Of a stretch of 52,058 nt of DNA, positions 42,542 through 51,175 are shown piece by piece; position 1 is the first letter of the stretch, and each line of letters begins with the position of its first letter. The DNA comes from an uncultured Oscillospiraceae bacterium (GTDB lineage: Bacteria; Bacillota; Clostridia; Oscillospirales; Oscillospiraceae), in NCBI GenBank assembly GCA_944387845.1, contig CALXGH010000046.1, forward strand, positions 1 to 52,058, given 5' to 3'. The notes beneath the pieces are model-generated. The model was given only the letters and a program-made list of their open reading frames with translations. It ran no database searches and was not told the DNA's origin. The position numbers and the translations under genes were made by a program.

Positions 42542-43656
42542 TATCTACGGCCTCCGTGATACATAAAAAGATCGCATTTTATCATACCGTTATAGAGCTT
42601 GCGCTTTTTTTCCGCCGTTTTTCCGAAGCACCGCTCAAACTCCGTACTGGAGGACAAAATATATAGCTTTAAATCTCTGTTTTTAAGTACCGCCTGTCCG
42701 AACTGGCTGTACAGCTGCTCTGCCTGAGCATGGCTCATAACTCTCTCGCCGTATGGAGGGTTAGTTACCACAACACCGCTTTCAGCATTAAAACGTCTTG
42801 CGTCGGCCACCTCAAATTTTATATGTTCCAAAACCCCCGCTCTCTTTGCGTTGTGTTTTGATATCTCAATGCAGTCCGGGTCGATATCTCCGCCCCAGAT
42901 CTCGTACGGCCCTTTATACTGTTTATCTATAGCCTCTTCCCTGGCCTTCTGCCATATATCCTTTTTCATCCAGATAAAATCTTCCCCGTCAAAGTGCCGT
43001 CTTAGGCCGGGCGCCATGTTTACAGCCGCCATAGCCGCCTCGATAGGTATAGTTCCCGAGCCGCAGAATGGGTCAAAAAACGCGTCCCTGCCACGGAATC
43101 GGGCGATTTTTACCATAGCCGCCGCAAGAGTCTCCCTCAGCGGTGCTGCATTTCCCACAGGCCTGTATCCTCTTTTGTGAAGACCCACTCCTGATGTGTC
43201 TATGTAAAGTATGGCTCTGTCCTTCATTATAGAAAACTGTATCTGATATTTCGCCCCGTTTTCCTCAAACCAGCTTACCTTATATTTTGATTTTAGTCTC
43301 TCAACGACCGCCTTTTTGATTATCCTCTGGCAGTCGGGTATTGAATGGAGAGCGGAATTGAGGCTATGCCCTTTTACAGGAAAGGCGCCCATCACCGGAA
43401 TGTAGTTTTCCCAGTCCATGGCTTTTACCCCTTCAAAAAGCTCGTCAAAGGTTCTGGCCTCCGTCTGGCCTACCACAATAAGCACCCTCTCGCCGCAGCG
43501 CAGATTGATATTTGCCCTGGCTATATCCTTTTTTTCACCGGAAAAAAGTACCCGTCCATTTTCGGCGCGTACATTTTCCATACCAAGTCTTTTTAATTCG
43601 TCAGACACAAGGCCCTCGACCCCTAAAAGGCAGGGCACGGCCATATTAAAGCTCAT
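42541..43656 (-). CDS. THUMP-domain class I SAM-dependent RNA methyltransferase (RlmL/YpsC-like)
   Basis: 371 residues: an N-terminal THUMP/ferredoxin-like RNA-binding part (about 1-160), then a methyltransferase domain with DTSGVGLHKRGYR, FDPFCGSGTIPIEAA (SAM loop, about 193-207) and NPPYGERV (about 287-294), the catalytic motif of N2-guanine methyltransferases. By family, it probably makes m2G in 23S rRNA, but the precise target is not readable. It is upstream of the lipid kinase with overlapping stop and start. Confidence 0.9.
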   Translation of the reverse strand: MSFNMAVPCLLGVEGLVSDELKRLGMENVRAENGRVLFSGEKKDIARANINLRCGERVLIVVGQTEARTFDELFEGVKAMDWENYIPVMGAFPVKGHSLNSALHSIPDCQRIIKKAVVERLKSKYKVSWFEENGAKYQIQFSIMKDRAILYIDTSGVGLHKRGYRPVGNAAPLRETLAAAMVKIARFRGRDAFFDPFCGSGTIPIEAAMAAVNMAPGLRRHFDGEDFIWMKKDIWQKAREEAIDKQYKGPYEIWGGDIDPDCIEISKHNAKRAGVLEHIKFEVADARRFNAESGVVVTNPPYGERVMSHAQAEQLYSQFGQAVLKNRDLKLYILSSSTEFERCFGKTAEKKRKLYNGMIKCDLFMYHGGRR

Positions 43657-43748
43657 ATCTCATTACCTGTCTTTACCTTAATTTTACCATGCCCATGTTA
43701 TCATAAAGAAATAATTATATCAAGGAAATGGGCAGGATTTTTGCTCAT

Positions 43749-43785
43749 TTAGTATATTGACTGGAACAAATAAGTATACTAAAAT
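43749..43785 (+). promoter_or_regulatory. pgi promoter framed by an inverted repeat
   Basis: TTGACT (43757-43762), 17 bases and TAAAAT (43780-43785). The arms TTAGTATA (43749-43756) and TATACTAA (43775-43782) form a perfect 8-bp inverted repeat that flanks the -35 and overlaps the -10, as an operator would. Confidence 0.6.
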
Positions 43786-43836
43786 TATTGTATTAGTTAT
43801 AATTTCCATTTAAACATATAATGTTGGAGGAATATT

Positions 43837-45135
43837 ATGAAATTAAACATTGAAAATGCATTAGCTTTTGTGGAAAAGAGCGATTATGACAGTCTGCTCA
43901 ACGAGGCCGTAGAAGGCCGTACCACACTTCTCACCCGCACCGGTGCCGGTCATGAATTCACCGACTGGTTTGATGTAGATGAAAAAGTTACCGGGGATGT
44001 TGATGACATCATCGCCACAGCCCAGCAGATCCAGGATATGTCCGAAGTATTTGTTGTAATCGGCGTTGGCGGTTCATATCTGGGTGCAAGGGCCGCCCTT
44101 GAGTTTATCAACTCTCCAAACTACAATCTCATGTCGAAGAACACTCCGGAAGTATATTTTGCCGGAAACTACATGTCTTCTGACGCTATCGCCGAGATTC
44201 TTGCCATCATTGGCAACAGAGATTTCTCAATAAACGTAATCTCAAAATCCGGCACAACTACTGAACCTGCCATCGCTTTCAGAATCTTCAGAGAGCGTCT
44301 TGAGCAGAAATACGGCCGTAAGGGCGCTGCATCCAGAATTTTCGTTACAACGGACAAGTCCAAGGGCGCACTTAGAAAAGTTTCTCAGGAAAAAGGATAC
44401 AAGTCCTTTGTTGTACCTGACGGCGTAGGCGGCAGATACAGCGTTATCTCCCCTGTTGGCCTTCTGCCTCTGGCAGTTGCCGGCGTTGACATCAAGGCTC
44501 TTCTCAAGGGCACAAGAGACGCTATTGAGCACTTTAAAGTTGCTCCCGCTGAGGAAAATGACGCTCTCAAATATGCGGCAATCAGAAACTGCCTTTACAG
44601 AATGGGCAAAAAGGTTGAGATCTTCGCTGACTTTGAGCCAGCTCTTCGTTTCACCGGTGAGTGGTGGAAGCAGCTCTTCGGCGAGAGCGAAGGCAAAGAG
44701 GGCAAGGCTCTCTTCCCAGCTTCTGTTGACTACTCCGCAGACCTTCACTCCATGGGTCAGTACATCCAGCAGGGCGAGAGAATCATGCTTGAAACTTTCG
44801 TAGTTGTTGAAAACAGCCGTACAGCTCTTGTTGTACCACATGACGCTGAGGTTGATGACGAGCTTGAGTACCTTGCAGGCAAGACTGTCCTCTGGGCAAA
44901 CAGCCAGGTTCACGCTGCCGTTGAGAAGGCTCATTTTGACGGCGGTGTTCCAAACCTCACAGTAACAATCAAAGACATGAGCGCTATGAGCTTTGGTGAG
45001 CTTATTGGTTTCTTCATGTTCGCCTGCGGCGTATCCGGCTATGTTCTTGGTATCAACCCGTTTGACCAGCCAGGCGTTGAGGAGTACAAGAAGAATATGT
45101 ACAGAATGCTTGGTAAGCCAGGTTTCACAGACTGA
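43837..45135 (+). CDS. pgi: Glucose-6-phosphate isomerase
   Basis: 432 residues with GVGGSYLGARAALEF, SKSGTTTEPAIAFR, GGRYSVISPVGLLPLA (PGI signature) and the C-terminal GINPFDQPGVEEYKK, typical of the shorter Firmicute PGI. It interconverts glucose-6-phosphate and fructose-6-phosphate. GGAGGA precedes the ATG. It is a single gene behind a promoter with operator-like symmetry. Confidence 0.97.
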   Translation: MKLNIENALAFVEKSDYDSLLNEAVEGRTTLLTRTGAGHEFTDWFDVDEKVTGDVDDIIATAQQIQDMSEVFVVIGVGGSYLGARAALEFINSPNYNLMSKNTPEVYFAGNYMSSDAIAEILAIIGNRDFSINVISKSGTTTEPAIAFRIFRERLEQKYGRKGAASRIFVTTDKSKGALRKVSQEKGYKSFVVPDGVGGRYSVISPVGLLPLAVAGVDIKALLKGTRDAIEHFKVAPAEENDALKYAAIRNCLYRMGKKVEIFADFEPALRFTGEWWKQLFGESEGKEGKALFPASVDYSADLHSMGQYIQQGERIMLETFVVVENSRTALVVPHDAEVDDELEYLAGKTVLWANSQVHAAVEKAHFDGGVPNLTVTIKDMSAMSFGELIGFFMFACGVSGYVLGINPFDQPGVEEYKKNMYRMLGKPGFTD

Positions 45136-45217
45136 TAAATTTACTTTTCCAGTCTTTTTATGTTCGCAGTCTGCGGCATATCTTTGGCCTGGACATAACG
45201 GCCGAATCTATTTAAAC

Positions 45218-45256
45218 AAAAATCCCCTGAGTTATATCAGGGGATTTTTTTATTTA
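45218..45256. terminator. Bidirectional terminator between pgi and the GNAT gene
   Basis: The stem AAATCCCCTGA/TCAGGGGATTT has T-runs on both strands; on the minus strand it lies at the end of the acetyltransferase gene. Confidence 0.85.
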
Positions 45257-45708
45257 TATTTTTCCTTATCTTTTTCCATTACATAATTTTTTATCCTGAT
45301 GCCGGATCTTATAATTGTCTGCTCTTTTATAACTTTATAGCCCCTTTTTTCAAAAAAGGGCCGGGCTGTTATTGAGGCGTGAACGCTTATATGGCTGAAG
45401 TCTTTTTCAAGTATTTGGCATATTGCCGTAGCAATTCCTTTTCCCTGAAAATCTTTGTGGACATAGAGCCTGTCAAGATAGCCGGTACCGTCAATATCTC
45501 CGAAGCCGATGATCTTCCCTTCCTCCTCAGCCACAAGGGCCAGCCTATTCAGAAAAGATTTACTCCAGGCGGATATATCCCTGTCCGCCGGCGCCCAGGC
45601 GTCAATCTGGTCCGGGGCGTAATCTCTTACGTTTACACTGTGGACAGTGTCATAGAAAAGGCGGGCCAGAAACGGCCCGTCTGAAATTTTGTAGTTCCTT
45701 ATTGTCAT
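45250..45708 (-). CDS. GNAT-family N-acetyltransferase
   Basis: 152 residues from the ATG at 45708 (MTIRNYKISDG); an ATG six codons earlier is less likely by RBS spacing. LYVHKDFQGKGIATAIC (about 88-104) is the acetyl-CoA pyrophosphate loop (Q-x-x-G-x-G/A), and ARPFFEKRGYKV is the conserved C-terminal GNAT motif. It resembles small YjaB-like acetyltransferases; the substrate is unknown. Confidence 0.85.
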   Translation of the reverse strand: MTIRNYKISDGPFLARLFYDTVHSVNVRDYAPDQIDAWAPADRDISAWSKSFLNRLALVAEEEGKIIGFGDIDGTGYLDRLYVHKDFQGKGIATAICQILEKDFSHISVHASITARPFFEKRGYKVIKEQTIIRSGIRIKNYVMEKDKEKYK

Positions 45709-45740
45709 TTTGACCGCCCCTTCCATTTTGCCATATACAA

Positions 45741-45769
45741 AATATACCGCCCCCTGAGTAAAAATTCAA
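45741..45769 (-). promoter_or_regulatory. Candidate promoter of the GNAT gene
   Basis: On the minus strand TTGAAT (45769-45764), 17 bases, TATATT (45746-45741). Confidence 0.5.
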
Positions 45770-45814
45770 TACGGCTTTGTACTTTTGCCCGGCAAAATGG
45801 AGGAAATAACAGGC

Positions 45815-45931
45815 ATGACAAATGCTCAATTAGACTCACTTTTAGAAGTTATAGCCAAAAGGATAGAGTCGGAAATCAAAGCACCTGAACGGACGGCCGA
45901 AATAACCCGCGAGGCAAAAACCAACGCATAA
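45815..45931 (+). CDS. Small 38-residue protein, function unknown
   Basis: A short ORF (starts MTNAQLDSLLEVIAKRIES, ends TAA) with GGAGG 11 bases before the ATG; an in-frame ATG six codons upstream is possible but lacks an RBS. The predicted peptide is one amphipathic helix, and I recall short Firmicute proteins of similar pattern (MT-x3-LN-x-LLE...EAAKIVRDA), without a function. It is divergent from the GNAT gene and the only coding candidate between it and the trpZ terminator. Confidence 0.5.
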   Translation: MTNAQLDSLLEVIAKRIESEIKAPERTAEITREAKTNA

Positions 45932-46032
45932 AAAATAATTGCCTCTGCCAGTATTGTTATTATCTTAAAGCAAGGCGGTAAAAAAGTCAAGCTCCGGCCA
46001 AAAAATCCCGCAAAATGGCGCTTATCCACACA

Positions 46033-46060
46033 AAAAGGGCCGGAATCCGGCCCTTTTATT
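46033..46060 (-). terminator. Terminator of the trpXYZ operon
   Basis: The stem AAAAGGGCCGG/CCGGCCCTTTT is placed right after the ATPase stop, with a T-run on the minus strand. Confidence 0.88.
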
Positions 46061-46833
46061 TAGTTTCCGCACTCGATGCTTATCTCATTGAAAATAGTAA
46101 GAAGATCTTTTACCTGGGTTCTTTCCTTCTCGCCGTTTTCCTTGTCAAGGACCACCTGGCCCTTGTGCATCATAATTATCCTGTCTCCGTAGTCAACGGC
46201 ATACCTGAGATTGTGGGTTACCATGACCGCTGTGAGCTTCTTCTCTTTTACGATTTTGTCTGTCAGCTCCATTATAATTTCAGCTGTTTTCGGGTCAAGG
46301 GCCGCCGTATGCTCATCAAGGATCAGAAATTCTAGTGGCGTCAGGGTGCTCATAAGCAGGGCCATAGCCTGTCTCTGGCCGCCTGACAGGGAGCCTACCT
46401 TAACATCCAGCTTATCCTCAAGGCCAAGGCCTAACGAGGCAAGCTCGGATCTATAATAGTCTATCCTCTTTTTATTTACACCGGAAGTAAGGCCGAATCT
46501 CTTATTTTTATTGTCTGCAAGGGACATATTTTCCAAAATCGTAAAGCTGGGGCAGGTGCCCATGGCCGGATTCTGGTATACCCTTCCTATGGTCCTGTAA
46601 CGCTTGTATTCCGGCACTTTCGTTATGTCTTTGCCGCCGATTATGACTTTACCCTTTTCAATAGGTATTGAACCGCAGATGATATTTAAAAGTGATGTCT
46701 TACCGCTGCCGTTTGAACCAACAACGGATAAAAACTGGCCGTCAGGAATAGTGAGGCTGAAGTTATCAAAAAGGCACATTTCCGTAATGTCGCCCTGATT
46801 GTAAATCTTCGATACATTTTGAAGTTCTATCAT
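46060..46833 (-). CDS. trpZ: ABC transporter ATP-binding protein, TrpZ-like (tryptophan uptake)
   Basis: 257 residues with Walker A GSNGSGKT (about 40-47), signature LSGGQ (about 148-152) and Walker B LILDEHTAAL (about 168-177). It powers uptake with the permease encoded just upstream (ATGA overlap of 4 bases). The Trp assignment comes from the T-box and from gene order matching the trpXYZ systems known in streptococci; the protein alone would only be called a LivF/G-like ATPase. Confidence 0.85.
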   Translation of the reverse strand: MIELQNVSKIYNQGDITEMCLFDNFSLTIPDGQFLSVVGSNGSGKTSLLNIICGSIPIEKGKVIIGGKDITKVPEYKRYRTIGRVYQNPAMGTCPSFTILENMSLADNKNKRFGLTSGVNKKRIDYYRSELASLGLGLEDKLDVKVGSLSGGQRQAMALLMSTLTPLEFLILDEHTAALDPKTAEIIMELTDKIVKEKKLTAVMVTHNLRYAVDYGDRIIMMHKGQVVLDKENGEKERTQVKDLLTIFNEISIECGN

Positions 46834-47699
46834 GACCTGGCCTCCCCTTTATGGCCGATACTGCCCACAATTAAAATTAAAAGGAACAGCACAGCCGTTA
46901 TAAGCTTTAAAAGGTTTGCCGGAAGTCCTGCGCTGAGGGCCGCCTGTATACATGTCTTATAGATTATACTGCCCATTACGGCGCAGGTGGTACCCTTTAC
47001 AAAGCTGAATCTTTTGAACAGCGTTGTACCGATTATTACAGCCGCAAGGCCGAACACCATCTGGCCTGTGCCCATGGTGGCGGAAAAGGCCCGCTGCTCC
47101 TGGCAGACTATGGCTCCGCAAAGGGCCACAAAGGCGTTTGCGATAACAAGGCCCAGTATCTTCATATTGCCGCTGTCTATGGCAAGTGTAGTTATAACGT
47201 TTTCATTGTCCCCGGTGCCACGGAGCAGCAGACCGTTTTTTGTCTTGAAATAGAGATCAAGTACAAATTTGAATATGAGTACCAATACAAAGGACACAAG
47301 AAGCTTTCTGTAAATAAGTCCCATATCGCCGAGGGGCAGAAGTGAGAATATTGTGTCAGACCCCAAAAGGCTCATGTTCGCCCCGGCGATTTGCAAATTG
47401 ATGGAAAAAAGCGCCGTCATTGTGATTATACCAGCCAGAAGGTCCCTTACGTGGAGCTTTACATGTATTATTCCGGTGCAGAGTCCGGCCACAGCCCCGA
47501 TAGCCATGGCGATAACAAGCGTCAGGTATGGGTTTACCCCGTTTGTTATCAGCACCGCCGTTACAGCGGCGCCCAGTGGGAAACTGCCGTCAACCGTCAG
47601 ATCTGGAAAGTCCAGTATTTTGTATGTTATATATATCCCGTACGACAGCAGGGCGTATATAAGTCCCTGTGTTACGGTTTTTATAAACAGGTCAAGCAT
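46830..47699 (-). CDS. trpY: ABC transporter permease, TrpY-like
   Basis: 289 residues, about eight to nine membrane helices of the branched-chain amino acid/LivH permease superfamily (the DFPDLTVDGSFPLGAAV segment near the N-terminus and the helix with GLAAVIIGTTL). It pairs with the TrpX-like binding protein, from which it is separated by 41 bases, and with the ATPase it overlaps. Confidence 0.85.
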   Translation of the reverse strand: MLDLFIKTVTQGLIYALLSYGIYITYKILDFPDLTVDGSFPLGAAVTAVLITNGVNPYLTLVIAMAIGAVAGLCTGIIHVKLHVRDLLAGIITMTALFSINLQIAGANMSLLGSDTIFSLLPLGDMGLIYRKLLVSFVLVLIFKFVLDLYFKTKNGLLLRGTGDNENVITTLAIDSGNMKILGLVIANAFVALCGAIVCQEQRAFSATMGTGQMVFGLAAVIIGTTLFKRFSFVKGTTCAVMGSIIYKTCIQAALSAGLPANLLKLITAVLFLLILIVGSIGHKGEARS

Positions 47700-47740
47700 A
47701 TCTATCCCTCGGTTTTAACTGTGCAATAAAATTCTCGGTC

Positions 47741-48724
47741 TTAGTCAGAGCACTCTGTTGCAGTCTCAAGTATCTCGGCAGGAATGGCAATTTCAAGAGC
47801 TTCAGCAGCGTCAGAGTTAATGTATGTTTCGCTCTCTTCAATTGTCTCGTATGGCATTTCGGAGGCTTCTTTCTCGCCTGTGAGTATCTGGGCGGCCATC
47901 ATGCCTGTCTTTATACCAAGCTGGTAGTAGTCGATACCGGCAGAAGCCACGCAGCCTTTTACAACCTGCTCTATCTCGCTGCCGTATACAGGAATACCGG
48001 CCTCATTTGTCATCTCAAGGATGGCAGGAAGTACGTTTACAACGTTGTTATCTGTAAGGTTGGAGAAGCAGTCAATGCCTTTGTTTATGAGTGTATCTAC
48101 AGCCTGTGTAACTTCAGCCTGGGATGTTACGCCAAGGGCTTCTATTGTAAAGCCATACTGGTCTGCAAGGGACTCATAGTCCGCGATTGTGGATACGCTG
48201 TTTGGCTCGCTTGTTGTGTAGATTATGCCGATTGTCTTGGCTTCAGGCTGGAGTGCTCTTATGAGCTTAAGCTGTGCCTCAACCGGCAGCTTGTCGGATG
48301 TGCCAGTTACGTTTCCACTGTCAAGCTTTGCCTGAACAGGGTCGGAAATAGCTGTGAAAACTACAGGTATGTCAGTCTCTTCAGCCTCAGCGTAAAGAGC
48401 GATGGCGGAATTTGTGGCTATGCCGCAGAGAAGATCCACATTCTGGGATACAAGGCTCTGGGCGATCTGAAGTGTCATATTGTCGTCAGCGCCGGCGTTC
48501 TGGTAGATTATCTCAAAATCCTCGCCCTCAACAAGACCTGCCTCTTTAAGGCCGTCGATAAAACCTATGCGGCAGTTGTCAAGAGACTCATGCTCAGCGT
48601 ACTGGCTTATGCCGATTTTATATGTGGCGCCTTCACCGCTTTCGCCATCTTCTTTGGAGCAGGCGGAGAAAACAAGGGTCATAATCATGATAACGGAAAT
48701 AATAACAGCTAATGTCTTTTTCAT
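47741..48724 (-). CDS. trpX: ABC transporter substrate-binding lipoprotein, TrpX-like
   Basis: 327 residues from the ATG at 48724: signal peptide with lipobox FSAC (Cys 22), then the two-lobed ABC_sub_bind fold (KIGISQYAEHESLDNCRIGF; SQNVDLLCGIATNSAIA; FTAISDPVQAKL; NLTDNNVV). Tyrosine and tryptophan-binding relatives share this family. The ligand Trp is inferred from the T-box upstream. It is the first gene of the operon and the RBS (AAAGAAAG) is weak. Confidence 0.86.
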   Translation of the reverse strand: MKKTLAVIISVIMIMTLVFSACSKEDGESGEGATYKIGISQYAEHESLDNCRIGFIDGLKEAGLVEGEDFEIIYQNAGADDNMTLQIAQSLVSQNVDLLCGIATNSAIALYAEAEETDIPVVFTAISDPVQAKLDSGNVTGTSDKLPVEAQLKLIRALQPEAKTIGIIYTTSEPNSVSTIADYESLADQYGFTIEALGVTSQAEVTQAVDTLINKGIDCFSNLTDNNVVNVLPAILEMTNEAGIPVYGSEIEQVVKGCVASAGIDYYQLGIKTGMMAAQILTGEKEASEMPYETIEESETYINSDAAEALEIAIPAEILETATECSD

Positions 48725-48837
48725 TTTAAGTACCAACTTTCTTTAAATTTTTTTGTTCTGTCAGCTTTTAAAATGTCAAAGCCGCCATCGTCTCCCCGGA
48801 AAACTCATTTTTATCACCTTTCTTTTACTTTGGAGAA

Positions 48838-48871
48838 ATAAAAAATCCCAAGTGTCTTACGACACTTGGGA
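48838..48871 (-). terminator. T-box-controlled terminator
   Basis: A perfect 11-bp stem (TCCCAAGTGTC/GACACTTGGGA, loop TTAC or GTAA by strand), followed by TTTTTTATTT on the minus strand, competes with the antiterminator formed by the T-box sequence. Confidence 0.9.
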
Positions 48872-49110
48872 CGAATCTACAAGATACGCGGTACCACCCA
48901 AATTAAACACATGGTCTCACTCAGTCGCATACTATCATATGCGCTGCCTTTTAACGGCGGCACCCGTCAGAGCCTACTTGAAAATCTTTCGGTCTGCCCT
49001 CAGGAATCCATTCACAAAGGTACATGATGCTGTGATCACACCACCCACAGCTCTCTTGAATCAGGAAATCCAATGCTACTACTTTCCTTCACAGGTTTAA
49101 CTTTTATTGT
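48838..49110 (-). promoter_or_regulatory. T-box riboswitch with Trp (TGG) specifier controlling trpXYZ
   Basis: On the minus strand the T-box sequence GGGTGGTACCGCG is at 48899-48887. Stem I is visible: AGGAA near the base pairs with TTCCT, an AGTA element, AGAGAGC and GGGTGGTG in the distal part. The specifier loop reads GAA-TGG-A (TGG at 49010-49008), placing a Trp codon in the position known from well-studied T-boxes. The intrinsic terminator CCCAAGTGTC/GACACTTGGG with a T-run ends it at 48838-48871. Uncharged tRNA(Trp) would favour readthrough. Confidence 0.93.
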
Positions 49111-49114
49111 GCTC

Positions 49115-49143
49115 ATTATATACAAAGCAAGTGTATCTGTCAA
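49115..49143 (-). promoter_or_regulatory. Promoter of the trpXYZ T-box transcript
   Basis: On the minus strand TTGACA (49143-49138), 17 bases and TATAAT (49120-49115): both hexamers are perfect consensus. Confidence 0.9.
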
Positions 49144-49176
49144 GAAAAATCTTTAGAGCTTTGCCGCAGCCTCATA

Positions 49177-50283
49177 TCAGACAATAAGATCATACTCCAA
49201 AATGTTTTTCTTTTTGCCGTTTAAAGTTACGCTTTCCGTCTTTTTAAAAGAATAATATTCCAAATGATTGCAAAAACTTTCATTATCAGCGTCAACAGCA
49301 GCAGTAATAAAATCTCTCAGCAGCGGTCTGTAAACAGACAAGGCGTGGCCGATAAGGGCTTTTGCCATACCCATGCCCCGCTTTTTTTCATCCACAAAAT
49401 AGTATTCTATCCAACCTTTGCCAAAAGCTTTACCTTTTTCCGTGTCAAGCTCTACCATACCCGAAGGCTCACCGTCGTAAAGAAGCATTCCCACAGACCG
49501 GCTGTGTACCTTCTGGGCCGCTTTAGCCTTATCTATGTCCCCGTTTGGATTCCACTTTTTGTAGAGGTCGCCGTATTTTTCAAGGTCAAAATCTACCACC
49601 CGAACTTTATCCGCAATGGCTCTGCCCTCTCTTCCCGTATTGCGTATGAGGGAACCCTTACTGTCGGAGGCATTTATATGGGAACAGTCGCTCTCAAGCT
49701 CCACGGTGATATTTCCGTCATCATCAAAATTCAGTATTGAGACAGCGGTATTTCCTGCCAGCTTCAATTTGCCTATCTCCACAGACGGCAGGTTTTTCGC
49801 CTCACAGAGTATGGCCCTTATGACATAGCCGTGGCAGGTACACAAAACAGTGCCCCCTTTGTGCCGTTCGGCACACTCTCTTAAAAAGGCACCCGCTCTT
49901 GCCCTAACATCTTTAAAACTCTCGCTGCCTTCAACGTGCCAGTTGTCAAGGTCAACATGATAGTTTTTCAGCATCTGGTGCCAGCCTGCGTCTATTGTAC
50001 CCCAGTTCATATCCTCCCAAATGCCAACACCGGCCTCGTGGAGGCGGGTTGTTACCCGGAGCTTGATGTCTAGGTGCTGCTCCAATATTGTCAGAGCGGT
50101 ATCCCTGGCTCTGGCAAGGTTGCTGGAATATGCCGCGGTGAAAGGCACATCTTTCAGACGATTAGCTACAGCCACCGCCTGTCTTCTTCCAAGTTCTGTC
50201 AAATGTCCGTCATAAATGCCGTGGCATCTGTAAAAAAGGTTGCCCTCAGACTCGCCGTGGCGTACAACATATATCTTTGTCAT
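49177..50283 (-). CDS. Fusion of histidine phosphatase (phosphoglycerate mutase-like) and GNAT acetyltransferase
   Basis: 368 residues. The N-terminal half is a histidine phosphatase (RHGES at 8-12 with the phosphorylated His, LTELGRRQA, RARDTA, and TCHGYV with the second His near 150). From about 225 onward a GNAT-like domain shows VEYYFVDEKKRGMGMAKALI-type acetyl-CoA loop (R-G-x-G-x-A, about 310-317) and a NHLEYYSFKKT end. Neither substrate is known. GGAGG lies 8 bases before the ATG. It is a single gene just upstream of the trpXYZ promoter on the same strand. Confidence 0.82.
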   Translation of the reverse strand: MTKIYVVRHGESEGNLFYRCHGIYDGHLTELGRRQAVAVANRLKDVPFTAAYSSNLARARDTALTILEQHLDIKLRVTTRLHEAGVGIWEDMNWGTIDAGWHQMLKNYHVDLDNWHVEGSESFKDVRARAGAFLRECAERHKGGTVLCTCHGYVIRAILCEAKNLPSVEIGKLKLAGNTAVSILNFDDDGNITVELESDCSHINASDSKGSLIRNTGREGRAIADKVRVVDFDLEKYGDLYKKWNPNGDIDKAKAAQKVHSRSVGMLLYDGEPSGMVELDTEKGKAFGKGWIEYYFVDEKKRGMGMAKALIGHALSVYRPLLRDFITAAVDADNESFCNHLEYYSFKKTESVTLNGKKKNILEYDLIV

Positions 50284-50443
50284 ATAACAATCCTCCGGGT
50301 TTCATTATCGCCTTTATTCTACATTAAAGACTATATAATTACAACATAAAAAAGCCCGCCGGCTTAAAAACCACAGCCCGGCTTTAAGTACAGCGTAACT
50401 TTTAGCGGCGGACTGTTTTACTTATTTTAAGGCAGGTGAAAAA

Positions 50444-51175
50444 ATGAGCAATTTCTTTCATACAGTAAACACCATCAGCCCCGGCATGGGCTTTGACCAT
50501 TTTGGGATCACCCATATCCTCTGGCTCATTTTTTCAGTGTTTTCTATTTTTCGCCTTAGTGTATCATACAAAAAGGCCGGCAGGGAGAAAAAGGAAAAAA
50601 TAAAGCATGCTGTGGCCATTGCTCTAATTTTTGAGGAGATGGCAAAAACAATTTTACTCCTTATCCTTGGCAGGTACACAGCAGATCATCTGCCTCTTCA
50701 TCTGTGCAGCATAAATATATTCATAATCGCCATCCACGCATACCACCCTTCAAAAATTCTGGGCAGTTTTCTCTACAATGTCTGTATCCCTGCTTCAATT
50801 TCAGCCCTTCTGTTTCCAGGCTGGACAAGCCTTCCTTTTTTAAATTTCATGCACATACACAGCTTCACTACCCATATACTTCTGGCCGCTTACCCCATAA
50901 TGCTTGTTTCGGCTAAGGAAATAGGGCCGGATATATCCGGCGCCGTCAGTTCCCTCTTTTTTCTTCTTGCCCTTGCTGGTATAATCTATATGGTAAATAT
51001 TGCACTAGGTACCAATTTTATGTTTTTAATGTATCCCGGCGGGGATAACCCCCTGAGTTTTTTCGCCCGGGTTTTTGGAAATCATCTTGTAGGTTTCATT
51101 ATTTTGGTCCCATTTGTGCTTGTTTTTATGAATTTTCCATTATTCATATTAAAAAATTCAAAAAATGGAAATTAA
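50444..51175 (+). CDS. YwaF/TIGR02206-type integral membrane protein
   Basis: 243 residues with about seven hydrophobic helices. The PLHLCSINIFIIAIH segment near residue 85 and FMHIHSFTTHILLAAYPIML (His residues in membrane) fit the TMEM164/YwaF family (TIGR02206), as do GTNFMFLMYPG and the N-terminal FDHFGITHILWL. The family's function in bacteria is not established. AGGTG precedes the ATG. Confidence 0.82.
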   Translation: MSNFFHTVNTISPGMGFDHFGITHILWLIFSVFSIFRLSVSYKKAGREKKEKIKHAVAIALIFEEMAKTILLLILGRYTADHLPLHLCSINIFIIAIHAYHPSKILGSFLYNVCIPASISALLFPGWTSLPFLNFMHIHSFTTHILLAAYPIMLVSAKEIGPDISGAVSSLFFLLALAGIIYMVNIALGTNFMFLMYPGGDNPLSFFARVFGNHLVGFIILVPFVLVFMNFPLFILKNSKNGN

